Shown: positions 47,950 through 57,040 of the stretch, in pieces
How the letters are laid out: the number at the start of each line of letters is the position of its first letter
How positions within the stretch are numbered: the first letter of the stretch is position 1
Assembly (NCBI RefSeq): GCF_012933465.1
Contig: NZ_JABBND010000001.1
Span: 124,001-188,000, forward strand
Direction of reading: 5' to 3'
DNA from: Actinomycetospora sp. TBRC 11914
Lineage (GTDB): Bacteria > Actinomycetota > Actinomycetes > Mycobacteriales > Pseudonocardiaceae
DNA length: 64,000 nucleotides
Notes under the pieces: model-generated
What the model was told of the DNA's origin: nothing
The model's database searches: none
What the model saw: the letters and a program-made list of their open reading frames with translations, nothing else
Program-made: the position numbers and the translations under genes

Positions 47950-48584
47950 CCGAGCACGTGTCCGGGATCGCCATCCCCGATTCCTCGCTGGCCCGCGAGG
48001 CGACCGAACTCGTCCGCGCCGCCACCAGCGACCTGCTCTTCCACCACTCGCGGCGGGTCTTCCTCTTCGGAAGTCTCCACGGCCGCCGACTCGGGTGGAA
48101 GGCCGATCCCGAGCTCCTCTACGTCGGGGCCATGTTCCACGACCTGGGGCTCACGCGACGCTACGGTCGCGACGACCAGCGCTTCGAGATCGACGGCGCG
48201 GACGAGGCACGTCGGTTCCTCCGGGCGCACGGAATCCCGGACGGCGACGCCCACCGAGCCTGGACGGCCATCGCGCTCCACACGACCCCCGAGGTCCCCT
48301 GGCACATGGAGCCGGAGATCGCTCTGGTCACCGCAGGCGTCGAGACCGACGTCCTCGGGATCGGTTACGCCGAACTCGACCCCTCCGACGTCGCGGGGGT
48401 GACCGACGTCCACCCCCGACCGGGCTTCAAGACCGCGATCGTGGACGCCTTCGCCGAGGGCTTCCGCCACCGGCCACAGACGACGTTCGGGACCGTGAAC
48501 GCCGACGTCCTCGAGCACCGGGTGCCGGGGTTCCGGCACACCGACTTCGTGGAGGTCATCGCGGGCAACGCCTGGCCGGAATAG
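47946..48584 (+). CDS. HD domain hydrolase (cyanamide-hydratase-like)
   Basis: A 212-residue metal-dependent phosphohydrolase fold: FHHSRRVFLFGSL, then MFHDLGLT with the HD pair, and HTTPEVPW carrying later ligands. The close pattern (GLTRRYGRDDQRFEIDGADEARRFL) is that of HD proteins annotated as cyanamide hydratase or putative metal hydrolases. The true substrate is unknown. It is translationally coupled to the AraC gene. Confidence 0.83.
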   Translation: MTEHVSGIAIPDSSLAREATELVRAATSDLLFHHSRRVFLFGSLHGRRLGWKADPELLYVGAMFHDLGLTRRYGRDDQRFEIDGADEARRFLRAHGIPDGDAHRAWTAIALHTTPEVPWHMEPEIALVTAGVETDVLGIGYAELDPSDVAGVTDVHPRPGFKTAIVDAFAEGFRHRPQTTFGTVNADVLEHRVPGFRHTDFVEVIAGNAWPE

Positions 48585-48590
48585 CGGACG

Positions 48591-49367
48591 ATGAACGGTG
48601 CCACGCGGTATGTGGCCCTCGGCAGCTCGTTCGGGGCGGGGCCGGGGCTGCGACCACGCGCGCCGGGGAGCCCCTGGCGAGCTGGCCGGTCGGCGATCAA
48701 CTACGCGCATCTGGCCGCGGGCCACCTCGCGCTCGACCTGCACGACGCGACCTACTCCGGGGCCCGCGTCGCGGACATCCTCGCCGGGGCCCGGCAGGGT
48801 CGGGGTCAACTGGCCGCGCTCGACGCCTCGACGGCGTTGGTGACGGTCACCGCCGGGGGCAACGACATCGGGTACCTCCCGGCGCTGACGCTCGCGAGCC
48901 TTCCCGGCGCGGTGCGCGAGCGTGGCCGGGTTCGGCGACGCCTCGCCGGGCTCACCGACGACGGCCGACTGGGAGATCGGCTCCAGCAGCTCGAGCGGGA
49001 CCTGGAGCGGCTCGCGATCCGGATCCGGGCCGCCGCGCCGTCGGCGCGGCTCGTGCTGGTCGACTATCTGACGATCCTCCCGTCGCGGCCGGATCCAGCA
49101 CCCCCGCTGCCGACCGATGTCGCGGACTGGGGCCGGCGGGCCGCGTCGGGTCTCTCCCGGACACTGCGCTCGGTGGCGGCGCGGACGGACGACGGCTTCG
49201 TGGCCGCCGCCGACGCCTCGCGCGCGCACCACGCGTGGTCCGCGGCACCGTGGACCCGGCGCTTCCACTACTCGCTGCGCGGCGGCGCCGCGTACCACCC
49301 GAACGCGACGGGGATGGCGAACGTCGCCCGTCTCCTCGTGGAGCACCTCGAGGACGCCGCGCGGTGA
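48591..49367 (+). CDS. SGNH/GDSL hydrolase
   Basis: A 258-residue esterase-fold protein. Block I is VALGSSFGAGPG (Ser near 12), block II/III show G and GGND in TVTAGGNDIGY, and block V is AYHPNATGM with the Asp/His pair displaced to Pro-x-His. No signal peptide is obvious, so a cytoplasmic lipase/esterase role is likely. It starts 6 bp after the HD gene. Confidence 0.85.
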   Translation: MNGATRYVALGSSFGAGPGLRPRAPGSPWRAGRSAINYAHLAAGHLALDLHDATYSGARVADILAGARQGRGQLAALDASTALVTVTAGGNDIGYLPALTLASLPGAVRERGRVRRRLAGLTDDGRLGDRLQQLERDLERLAIRIRAAAPSARLVLVDYLTILPSRPDPAPPLPTDVADWGRRAASGLSRTLRSVAARTDDGFVAAADASRAHHAWSAAPWTRRFHYSLRGGAAYHPNATGMANVARLLVEHLEDAAR

Positions 49368-49395
49368 TCCGCGCACCCCGACCCTTCGCGCGGAT

Positions 49396-50187
49396 TCAGC
49401 CCAGCACCTTCCTGATCGCCGCGGCGACCGCGTCGGGGGCCTCGAGGGGCAAGAGGTGTCCCGCGCCGGGGACGACGGTGAGGTCGGTCGCGGCGGGCAG
49501 GGTGGGGAGCAGCAGTTCGCGCAGTGCCCGGGGTGGCTCGACGCGGTCGGACTCCCCGACGATCACCAAGGTCGGCGTGCTGATCGCGCCGGGCCCCAGG
49601 TCCGCGGCGATCCCGTGCAGCGGCCAGTCGCGGCGCACCGCCGCGGAGGCGCCCGTGCTGTCGGCGATGACCTGGGCGCGAAGGTCCGCCGGGAGGGGGT
49701 TCGCGGTCAGGACGTCGTCGAGCGCGGCCGCCACGGTGTCGGCGGTGTCGTAGGCGTGGGCGAGCTGCTCCTGGTAGGCCGCGGTGATCCAGTGCGGCGG
49801 GCGGGGCGGAGCGGGAGCGACGAGGACCAGTCCGCGGAGCCACGCCGGACGGCGTCGAGCAAGGATCTGGGCGACCTTGCCGCCCTGGGAGTGTCCGACG
49901 ACCACCACGTCGCGCACCCCGAGCCGGTCGACGACGGCCTCGGCGTCGTCGGCGAGGGCGGTGATCCCCCACGGTCCGGGCCGGTCGGCCTGCTCACCCC
50001 ACCCGCGCTGGTCCCAGGCGAGCATCGCGTGGTCGGGCAGCCGGTCCTGCACGGGCCGCCACGTCGCCGCCGACCCGCCCCAGTAGTGCAGGAACAGCAG
50101 CGTCGGCCCGTGGCCCTCGTGGTGATGAAGGGTCATCGCCGGGTCGTCGAGGTGGATCGTCGCCGAGGTCGTGGTCGTGGTGTCCAT
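49396..50187 (-). CDS. Alpha/beta hydrolase
   Basis: A 263-residue hydrolase: TLLFLHYWGGSAATW, nucleophile in VVVGHSQGGKVAQ, acid in ESDRVEPP and His in VPGAGHLLPLE. ATG 50187 is 7 nt after TAGCGT (50200-50195 on the minus strand), so the mRNA is leaderless. It diverges from the AraC gene at 50243, which probably controls it. Substrate unknown; esterase, lactonase or haloalkane/epoxide hydrolase are possible. Confidence 0.87.
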   Translation of the reverse strand: MDTTTTTSATIHLDDPAMTLHHHEGHGPTLLFLHYWGGSAATWRPVQDRLPDHAMLAWDQRGWGEQADRPGPWGITALADDAEAVVDRLGVRDVVVVGHSQGGKVAQILARRRPAWLRGLVLVAPAPPRPPHWITAAYQEQLAHAYDTADTVAAALDDVLTANPLPADLRAQVIADSTGASAAVRRDWPLHGIAADLGPGAISTPTLVIVGESDRVEPPRALRELLLPTLPAATDLTVVPGAGHLLPLEAPDAVAAAIRKVLG

Positions 50188-50194
50188 GCCGTTC

Positions 50195-50200
50195 ACGCTA
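50195..50200 (-). promoter_or_regulatory. Leaderless -10 of the 49396-50187 hydrolase
   Basis: TAGCGT on the minus strand, 7 nt before ATG 50187. No good -35 at 17-18 bp is visible, as expected if the divergent AraC protein activates it. Confidence 0.55.
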
Positions 50201-50242
50201 GGTTCCGACCAGCGTCCGATCATCGTCGTCAAGGGTCAGCAC

Positions 50243-51118
50243 ATGGTGGAAACGGGACACGTGCCCGACGGTCTGCGCCAGCTGACGTACCAGCCCGGCC
50301 CTGCGGCCCCGGGCCCGATCGAGCTCCTGACCTTCGCCGGCTTCCGGCGCGTCGACCGTGCCCTGCGCACCCGGCCACAACGCCCGGACTTCGACGTCCT
50401 CGCGCTCGTCCGCGAGGGCACCGGTCGTCTGCGGGTCGACTTCGACGACACCGCGCTCGTCCCCCGGACCATCGCCTGGATCCGGCCCGGGCAGGTCAAC
50501 CAGTGGATCGACATCGAGGATCTCGACGGAGATCTCGTGCTGTTCAGCACCGCCGCCGTCGCCTTCACCGCCGACCCGCCGGCCTGCTGGACCGTCCCCG
50601 ACCCCGCCTGGCGACTGGTCACCCTCGCCGCCGACCACCTACGTGCCGAGTACGACGCCGCGCCGACCGGTCCGATCCTGGCCGACCTGCTCACCGTCCT
50701 GCTCCGCCGCGCCACCGCCGACCAACCGCAGGCACCCGAGCACCGCGACGACCTCGCCCGGCGCTTCCGCGCCGCCGTCGAGACCGACCTCGGCAGCGGC
50801 CGACGGCGAAGCGTCGCCGAGCACGCCGCCGCGCTCGGCTACTCCGCCCGAACCCTCGACCGTGCCGTCACCCGGGCCACCGGGGTGAGCGCGAAGTCCT
50901 ACCTCGACCAGCGCGTCCACCTCGAGGCGCGACGGATGCTCGCCCACTCCGCACTCAGCGTCGCCGTCTGCGCCCGACACCTCGGCTTCCCCGACGCCGC
51001 GAACTTCTCCGCCTTCTTCACCCGGCTCTCGGGCACCACCCCGGGACGCTGGCGCCACCAGGCCACGGCGGACGTCCCGCGGCCCGCGACGACAGCACCG
51101 GAGCGATCCGACACGTGA
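50243..51118 (+). CDS. AraC family regulator
   Basis: A 291-residue regulator with a cupin-type sensor domain (RPDFDVLALVREGTG, WIRPGQVNQW) and a C-terminal AraC domain (SVAEHAAALGYSARTLDRAV, ARHLGFPDAANFSAFFTRLSG). ATG 50243 opens the VETGHVPDGLRQL start; an earlier frame to 50171 is not protein-like. It is divergent from the hydrolase gene with a 55-bp gap that must hold both promoters. Confidence 0.87.
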   Translation: MVETGHVPDGLRQLTYQPGPAAPGPIELLTFAGFRRVDRALRTRPQRPDFDVLALVREGTGRLRVDFDDTALVPRTIAWIRPGQVNQWIDIEDLDGDLVLFSTAAVAFTADPPACWTVPDPAWRLVTLAADHLRAEYDAAPTGPILADLLTVLLRRATADQPQAPEHRDDLARRFRAAVETDLGSGRRRSVAEHAAALGYSARTLDRAVTRATGVSAKSYLDQRVHLEARRMLAHSALSVAVCARHLGFPDAANFSAFFTRLSGTTPGRWRHQATADVPRPATTAPERSDT

Positions 51119-51186
51119 GGCCTCGCGGGGGGCGCGGCGGCTCGAGCGGCCGACCACCGGCGCCGCTCGTGGGGCACGCTGGGGCG

Positions 51187-51960
51187 GTGACCGCCCTGCC
51201 CGGACCGCTCGACCGCCGGCGCCTCGCCCGGTTCGTCCTCGAGGCGGCGGTGATGGTCTCGCCGTTGGTCGTGTCCGAGCTGCTCGGACGGTTCGCGCTG
51301 CCCTCGGAGCGGACGGCGTTCGACCACGCCGAGCAGATCGCCCGCCTCGAGCACACCCTCGGCGTGGACGTCGAGCACCACGTCACCGCCGTGGCCGCCG
51401 CGCACCCGACGCTCCACACCGCTGCGACCGGCTATTACGCGACGGTGCACTTCGTGGGGACGGCGGCGGCCGCCCTGACCCTGGCGCTCCTGCGGCCCGG
51501 CCGCTGGGCGGGCATGCGGACGGCGTTCCTCGTCGCCTCCGGTCTGGCCCTGGTCATCTCCCGGCTGTGGCCGCTCATGCCGCCGAACCTCGCGGGGCCC
51601 GGGATCGGCTCGGCCGGGGCGGTGCTACCCGCGTCGCACCCCCCGAACGCCTACGCGGCCATGCCCTCGCTGCACACGGTGTGGGCGCTCTGGACCGCGG
51701 CCGCCCTGGTGCTGGCGACGCGCCGGACGCGGCCCGCGGTGCGGTGGCCCGTCGCGGTCCTGGGCGGGGCGCACGTGGCGGCCACCGTCGCGATCGTGCT
51801 CGGGCTCGGCCACCACTTCGTCGCCGACGTGCTGGCGGGGGTGGCGGTCGCCGCGGCCGGGGCGGGCGGAGCGGCGGTGGTGCACGCCCGGACGCGGCGC
51901 GGGCGACGCGCGCGCTCCCCGCGGGGGCCGGCGACGATCCAGGCACTCGTCACCGCCTGA
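51187..51960 (+). CDS. PAP2 superfamily phosphatase/transferase (first copy)
   Basis: A 257-residue membrane enzyme with about six hydrophobic segments and the PAP2 catalytic motifs PSLHTVW and GHHFVADVLAG. It belongs to the inositolphosphotransferase-like branch (LWPLMPPNLAG). It should act on a lipid phosphate at the outer face of the membrane. GTG 51187 is the most likely start. A paralogue follows 107 bp downstream. Confidence 0.82.
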   Translation: MTALPGPLDRRRLARFVLEAAVMVSPLVVSELLGRFALPSERTAFDHAEQIARLEHTLGVDVEHHVTAVAAAHPTLHTAATGYYATVHFVGTAAAALTLALLRPGRWAGMRTAFLVASGLALVISRLWPLMPPNLAGPGIGSAGAVLPASHPPNAYAAMPSLHTVWALWTAAALVLATRRTRPAVRWPVAVLGGAHVAATVAIVLGLGHHFVADVLAGVAVAAAGAGGAAVVHARTRRGRRARSPRGPATIQALVTA

Positions 51961-52067
51961 CCCGGGAGCGGGCACCCGCGTGATCCCCGCGGCGCCCGGG
52001 TACCACTCGGCCCCGGCGTCGTCGACCCCCCTGCGCGCCACCCGGAGGCACGCAGCTCGAGGGGGTC

Positions 52068-52853
52068 GTGATCGCCGTCGACGCGGAGAACCGCGAGTGC
52101 CGACGCGCCCGGGACGACGCAGCGGTCGTCCGGCCCGTCCTCGAGGGCTGGGACCGGCGCCGCGCCGGGCGGGTGCTGGGCGAGCTCGCGCTGATGCTGT
52201 CGCCGCTGGTGCCCTACCAGCTCCTCGCGATGCTCCCGGACTCCCCGGCGCCGGCGATCGCCCACGGCCGGGCGATCCTCGCGCTGGAGCGGTCCTGGGG
52301 GCTGGCCGTGGAGCAGACCCTCGTCGAGGCCACGGCCGCGCGCCCGACGCTGCTCGCGGTGGCCCACGTCTACTACGAGGTCGGCCACTTCGCCGGGGTG
52401 GTGCTGGCCGCGCTCCTCGTCGCCGCCGCGGCGCCCGCGCGCTGGCCGGTGCTCCGGACCGCGTTCGTGGTGACCACGCTGCTCGGGCTGGTGGTCTTCG
52501 TCCTCGACCCGACCGCACCCCCCAACCTGCTGCCCGGCACCGTCTTCGCCACCCTGCCGACCAGGAACCCGCCCGACCCGTTCGCCGCCATGCCCTCCGA
52601 GCACGTCGCGTGGACCGTCTGGGCGTTGACGGCGGTGCTCGTGGCCGCCGCCGCGCTGCGCCGGAAGCGCCACGGCGTCCTCGCCACGGTCGCGGTGGTG
52701 CTCGCCGTGGTGCACCTCGGGCTGACGGTGCTCGTGATCCTGGCGACCGGTCACCACTACGTGCTGGACGCCGCGGCCGGTGTCCTCGCCCTCGCGGGGG
52801 GCCTCGCGCCGGCCGTCCTGGGCCACCGCCTGCTGCGCCGGTGTGCTCGCTGA
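52068..52853 (+). CDS. PAP2 superfamily phosphatase/transferase (second copy)
   Basis: A 261-residue paralogue of the previous protein: the same order of hydrophobic segments, DPTAPPNLLPG, PSEHVAW in place of PSLHTVW, and GHHYVLDAAAG. The catalytic histidine of the first motif is kept. GTG 52068. The tandem pair probably arose by duplication and has diverged well. Confidence 0.82.
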   Translation: MIAVDAENRECRRARDDAAVVRPVLEGWDRRRAGRVLGELALMLSPLVPYQLLAMLPDSPAPAIAHGRAILALERSWGLAVEQTLVEATAARPTLLAVAHVYYEVGHFAGVVLAALLVAAAAPARWPVLRTAFVVTTLLGLVVFVLDPTAPPNLLPGTVFATLPTRNPPDPFAAMPSEHVAWTVWALTAVLVAAAALRRKRHGVLATVAVVLAVVHLGLTVLVILATGHHYVLDAAAGVLALAGGLAPAVLGHRLLRRCAR

Positions 52854-53002
52854 GCTTCCCGGCCTGGGCACCGCGGTCCTCGGCCCGACGGGTGGGAGTC
52901 GGCCGCCGGGATGTGCCCCGTCGAGCCGGTGCGACGCCGTCGAGGGCCCGGCACCGTGGCGGCCCAGGACGTCGAGGAGGAGAGCCGAGGAGGAGATACG
53001 TA

Positions 53003-53488
53003 GTGGGCCGGACACCGAGGACGACCACCGCCGCGTCGTCCCCCTCGCCCCCGACGCGGACCGGCCCCCGCGCCTCGTCGGCGACGAGGCTCGCCATGAG
53101 CTGCGCCGCGGCCGCGTGCGTGGTGGGGGGCTGCGCCTCGGGCACGACGCCCACCGGCCCGACGATGGACGTGACCGTGTCCACGATGACCGACGCCCCG
53201 GTGACGATCTATTTCGACGCACGTCAGCGGGGCCGGTCCGGCGTGGCGGGGCGCGGCGTGCCCCCGACGCCGGTGGAGCTGTCCCCGGAGCGCCCGTCCG
53301 CCGTCGTGACCGTGCCCTACGACCCGGGCTCCTGGCTGCGGGTGCGCGTGGCGGGTCCGGCCGACCGTCCGACGGGCCACATCGTGGGGTGCGAGCTGCG
53401 CGCCACGGACGGCCGCCTCCTCGCCGTCGACGCCACCGACCCCTTCGATCCCCCCGACGAGGACGCCAGCTGCGCGGGCTCCGAGTGA
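53003..53488 (+). CDS. Predicted lipoprotein of unknown function
   Basis: A 161-residue protein with a long N-terminal region and a lipobox-like CVVGGC ending at C44, followed by a Thr/Pro linker and a small beta-rich domain (TVSTMTDAPVTIYFDARQ, ATDPFDPPDED). GTG 53003 has AGGAGGAG 7 nt upstream. The signal part is poor in hydrophobic length, so export is likely but not sure. Confidence 0.6.
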   Translation: MGRTPRTTTAASSPSPPTRTGPRASSATRLAMSCAAAACVVGGCASGTTPTGPTMDVTVSTMTDAPVTIYFDARQRGRSGVAGRGVPPTPVELSPERPSAVVTVPYDPGSWLRVRVAGPADRPTGHIVGCELRATDGRLLAVDATDPFDPPDEDASCAGSE

Positions 53489-53506
53489 ACCGCGGGGACG
53501 AGGGGA

Positions 53507-54469
53507 TCAGGCGAACGCGGGGCCGCGCAGGGTCTGTGCGGGTGACCGGCCGAAGCGGGCGCCGTACGCGGCCGGGAACGTGCGCGGCGAGAAGCCCCAC
53601 GACCTCGCCACCGCGGACACCGTCGTCTCGTCGGGCCGGTGGGACTCCAGATCGCGGTGGGCCCGACCCATCCGGACCCGGTCGACGTCGTCGCGGGGCA
53701 GCACGTCGCGGTGACGTCGCCAGCATCCCTGCAGGGCGAGGACGCTGAGCCCGACGCGCGCCGCCACGCTCCCCGAGGTCAGCGGCAGCTCGGGGTGGGC
53801 CTCGACCAGATCCAGACCCTCGCGGACCGGGCGCGGGCCCCAGGTCCGGACCGGCGCGTCGAGGGCTTCGCGCTCGGGATGCTCGGTGAGGCGCAGCAGC
53901 CCGGCCAGCAACGCGGCCTGCAGGGGCTCCGCGCTCAGCGGGTTCGCGAGGAGGGCCGCGGGGCCGGGCCCGGGCGCGCCGACGGACCGGACCACGCCGG
54001 CCCACGCCGCACCGCCCGCCGTCGGCGGCACCGTCGACGCCGGGAGCCGCAGCGGTCGCTGCACGGTCCGGCCGAGGAGCGCCTCCAGGGCGTCCTCGAG
54101 CGCGGCCGCCTCGACCCGCACCACGACGACATGGGTGCCGTCGCCGGTGGTCACCGCCGCCGGGGCGAAGGGGGTGACGACGACCGCCTGCCCTGGTCCG
54201 AGATCGAGCCCGCGGCCGTGGTGGTCGGCGTGGATCGGCCCCCGGACCGGCAGCCCGGCCAGATAGCCCGGGTCGTCGTCGATCCGCATCCGGATCCCCT
54301 CGGAGCAGCGGACGTCCTCCACGGACAGCGGGCCGCGGGTGATCCGGTGCAGGTGCAGGGCGAACCGGGCCTGCGGGGAGTGCGCGAGACGCAGCGCCGC
54401 GGTCAGGTGCTCCTCGGCGCGGCGCGGGTCGGTCTCGTGGACGTCGGAGGAGCGGGTGTCGGTCGTCAT
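53507..54469 (-). CDS. AraC family regulator
   Basis: A 320-residue regulator. The N-terminal sensor (ALRLAHSPQARFALHLHRITRG, PGQAVVVTPFAPAAV) resembles AraC_binding_2 proteins; the C-terminal AraC domain includes VAARVGLSVLALQGCWRRHR and SAVARSWGFSPRTFPAAYGARFG. It is the last gene of a four-gene minus-strand unit and shares a base with the DUF1931 stop (TGATG). Confidence 0.85.
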   Translation of the reverse strand: MTTDTRSSDVHETDPRRAEEHLTAALRLAHSPQARFALHLHRITRGPLSVEDVRCSEGIRMRIDDDPGYLAGLPVRGPIHADHHGRGLDLGPGQAVVVTPFAPAAVTTGDGTHVVVVRVEAAALEDALEALLGRTVQRPLRLPASTVPPTAGGAAWAGVVRSVGAPGPGPAALLANPLSAEPLQAALLAGLLRLTEHPEREALDAPVRTWGPRPVREGLDLVEAHPELPLTSGSVAARVGLSVLALQGCWRRHRDVLPRDDVDRVRMGRAHRDLESHRPDETTVSAVARSWGFSPRTFPAAYGARFGRSPAQTLRGPAFA

Positions 54470-54921
54470 CAGAACACCTGCCGGAAGATCGTGGTGACTC
54501 GGTCCCAGTGCTCCGTCCCGGGATCGACGACCTCGGGGTCGACCGCGCGGAAGGTCCGCGCGAGGGCGACGGCGAGCCCGCCGAAGAGCTCGACCAGCAC
54601 GTCCTCGGTCTCCTCCGCGAAGGTCACGTCGGCGGGTGGGCGACGGACGGTCTCCGCGAGCAGGCGCCGGATCTCGTCGGCCTCCTCGAGCTCGTCGAAC
54701 TCCCGCATCCGCTCCTGGACCCCCTTGGTGACGGGGAGGTCCTGGGGCGCGATCACGTCCCGGCCGTTCGACCTGGCGGTGTTGCGGCCGGTGATCGCGA
54801 CGTCGTCGATCATCTCGTCGACGAAGGTACGGAAACGCTTCACGTCGTTGCGATCGATCTTGACGTGTCCCACCGATCGGAAGAATCGTTGGAACACCGG
54901 GATTCCCGACGGGACGGTCAT
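54469..54921 (-). CDS. DUF1931 histone-fold protein
   Basis: A 150-residue protein of the DUF1931 family, known from Thermus/Aquifex structures as a double histone fold in one chain: KIDRNDVKRFRTFVDEMIDDV, APQDLPVTKGVQERMREFDELEE. DNA binding is plausible but not shown for the family. It sits between an oxidoreductase and an AraC gene in one operon. Confidence 0.82.
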   Translation of the reverse strand: MTVPSGIPVFQRFFRSVGHVKIDRNDVKRFRTFVDEMIDDVAITGRNTARSNGRDVIAPQDLPVTKGVQERMREFDELEEADEIRRLLAETVRRPPADVTFAEETEDVLVELFGGLAVALARTFRAVDPEVVDPGTEHWDRVTTIFRQVF

Positions 54922-54922
54922 G

Positions 54923-56650
54923 TCAGCTCCTGCTGGTGACTCGGGCCAGGTACTCGTGCGCGAGACGGACCGCCATGGCCCCCTCGCCGACCGCGGACGC
55001 CACGCGTTTGATCGACCCGCTCCGCACGTCGCCCGCCGCGAACACCCCGGGGACGTCGGTCTCGAGCGTCGTCGGCGCGTGCCTGCTCGCTCCCCCGCCG
55101 CCGTCGCCGCCGCCGCCGTCGTCGAGGGCGGGTCCGGTGCGGACGTAGCCGCCGTCGTCGAGGGCGACCGACCCGGCCAGCCAGCCGGTGCACGGGCTGG
55201 CGCCGATGAACACCATGAGCTCGCGGGCGGGCAGCTCCGAGCGCGTCCCGCTCGTGGTGTCCTCCACGACCACCGCCTCGAGACGGCCGTCCTCGCCCTC
55301 GAGATCCCGCACCTCGGTGTGCAGGTGCACCTCGATCCGGGGGTCGCGCAGGATCCGGTCGGCCAGGTACCGCGACATGTACTCGTCGAGGGAGTGCTCC
55401 CGGGCGATCAGCCGGACCGAACGAGCGTGGTCGGCGAGGAAGAGAGCGGCCTGGCCCGCCGAGTTCCCGCCGCCCACCACCACCACCGGGTCGTCCACGC
55501 ACAGCTGGGCCTCGACGAGGGTCGCGGCGTAGTAGACGCTGGTCTGCTCGAACTCGTCGAGCCGTGGGACCGGCAACCGCCGGTACCGGGCCCCGGTGGC
55601 GACCACGACGGTGCGCGTGGGGATGGCGTCCCCACCGGACAGCCGGACGGCGGGGTGGGGGCCGGAGACGTCGAGCGAGACCGCATCGGCGGGCACGGTC
55701 GCCGTGGCGCCGAACTTCCGCGCCTGGACCTCGGCGCGCTCGGCCAGCTCGGCACCGGAGATGCCGGCCGGGAAGCCGAGATAGTTCTCGATGCGCGACG
55801 AGCGCGCGGCCTGACCTCCGGTGGCGACGGCGTCGAGGACCTGGGTGGACAGCCCCTCGGAGGCCGCGTAGACGGCCGCGGCGAGGCCGGCCGGGCCGGC
55901 CCCGACCACGAGGAGATCGCACATCCGGGTCGTGGGCCGGTCGGGGCGCCGCCCGACGAGCGCCGCGAGCTCGGCGGTGTCGGGGTTGCGCAGCACCTGG
56001 TCGCGCCAGAGCACGACCGGGGTCTCCGCGGTCGTGATCCCGAGGCCCCGCAGGAGCGACTCGGCCCCGACGTCGGACTCGAGGTCGATGAACCGGTGAG
56101 GGAGCCGGTTGCGCGCCGCGAACTCACGCAGCCTGCGGGTGTCGGGGGAATACCGGGATCCGACGATGCGGAAGCCGATCCCCTCACCGATCGCGAGGGT
56201 GCGCCGTGCCAGGTAGGCCCGCAGGATCTCGTCACCGAACGCCGGGTCGCGGACCAGGAAGTCCCGCAGGCGGTCCACGGGGACCTCGAGCACCTCACCG
56301 GGGTCCAGCACCACCGTCGAGAAGAAGGCGACCTCACCGGTCAGCAGGCCGAGCTCCCCCAGGAACCGTCCGGGTCCGTGCACGCGGACGAGCCGCTCCG
56401 CCGGGGTACCGAGCGCCTCGACGACGGCGGTCCGGCCCGACAGCACCACGAGGAAGGACTCCTCGGGGCGCCCCTCGGTGACGAGCACCTCCCCGCGGCG
56501 GGTCTGCCGGCGCGACCCGTCCTGGCTCAGCACCCCGATCCGGTCCTCGGACAGCCGGGGGTAGGCGCCCGCAAGGTCCGGCGTCTCGCCGGGCGGTGCC
56601 GTGGCGAGCAGACGCTCGACGTCGTCGGCGGTGGTCGTCTCGGGACTCAT
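54923..56650 (-). CDS. cNMP-binding domain / thioredoxin-like / FAD oxidoreductase fusion
   Basis: A 575-residue protein in three parts: a cyclic-nucleotide-binding beta barrel (about 20-150), a thioredoxin/glutaredoxin-like module (about 165-235), and a thioredoxin-reductase-like FAD/NADPH domain from about 245 (VVGAGPAGLAAAVYAASEG, VVVGGGNSAGQAALFLA, GVFAAGDV). At the place of the CxxC of thioredoxin reductases it reads TGGQAARSSRIENYLG with no cysteines, so it is a non-thiol flavin reductase. ATG 56650 overlaps the UBP gene stop by ATGA. Confidence 0.85.
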   Translation of the reverse strand: MSPETTTADDVERLLATAPPGETPDLAGAYPRLSEDRIGVLSQDGSRRQTRRGEVLVTEGRPEESFLVVLSGRTAVVEALGTPAERLVRVHGPGRFLGELGLLTGEVAFFSTVVLDPGEVLEVPVDRLRDFLVRDPAFGDEILRAYLARRTLAIGEGIGFRIVGSRYSPDTRRLREFAARNRLPHRFIDLESDVGAESLLRGLGITTAETPVVLWRDQVLRNPDTAELAALVGRRPDRPTTRMCDLLVVGAGPAGLAAAVYAASEGLSTQVLDAVATGGQAARSSRIENYLGFPAGISGAELAERAEVQARKFGATATVPADAVSLDVSGPHPAVRLSGGDAIPTRTVVVATGARYRRLPVPRLDEFEQTSVYYAATLVEAQLCVDDPVVVVGGGNSAGQAALFLADHARSVRLIAREHSLDEYMSRYLADRILRDPRIEVHLHTEVRDLEGEDGRLEAVVVEDTTSGTRSELPARELMVFIGASPCTGWLAGSVALDDGGYVRTGPALDDGGGGDGGGGASRHAPTTLETDVPGVFAAGDVRSGSIKRVASAVGEGAMAVRLAHEYLARVTSRS

Positions 56651-56919
56651 GCGAAGGCCTCGTCGACGTAGCACCAGCGCCAGTCCTCACCCGGCTGCGC
56701 CGAGCGCACGATCGGGTGCCCGATCACGCCCGCATGGGCGCGGGCGTGGCGCATCGGTGACGAGTCGCAGCACCCGACGTGCCCGCACGTCAGGCACAGC
56801 CGCAGATGCACCCACGGCGTGCCCATCCGCAGGCACTCCTCGCACCCGTCGGTGCGCGGGACCACGTCGCGGACCCAGGCGAGGTGCGGGTCGGTGACCA
56901 CGCCGTGCGGGGCGTTCAT
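56647..56919 (-). CDS. UBP-type zinc finger protein
   Basis: A 90-residue protein with the ZnF-UBP pattern of Cys/His ligands: CEECLRMGTPWVHLRLCLTCGHVGCCDSS, HARAHAGVIGHPIV. Bacterial relatives are often next to or fused with flavin oxidoreductases of the type encoded by the next gene. It begins the operon. It could recruit a partner by its C-terminal tail, as eukaryotic UBP fingers do, but this is inference. Confidence 0.83.
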   Translation of the reverse strand: MNAPHGVVTDPHLAWVRDVVPRTDGCEECLRMGTPWVHLRLCLTCGHVGCCDSSPMRHARAHAGVIGHPIVRSAQPGEDWRWCYVDEAFA

Positions 56920-57040
56920 CGCCGACCTCCCCGGTCCGGCGGCCGTCCTGTCGGGGCCGGGGACGGCAGCGGGCCGAGCCCGCGGCGCGACCCGGCGCGC
57001 ACACGTGTCACGAGCGACTCCTGGAGATCGGAGGTCAGGT

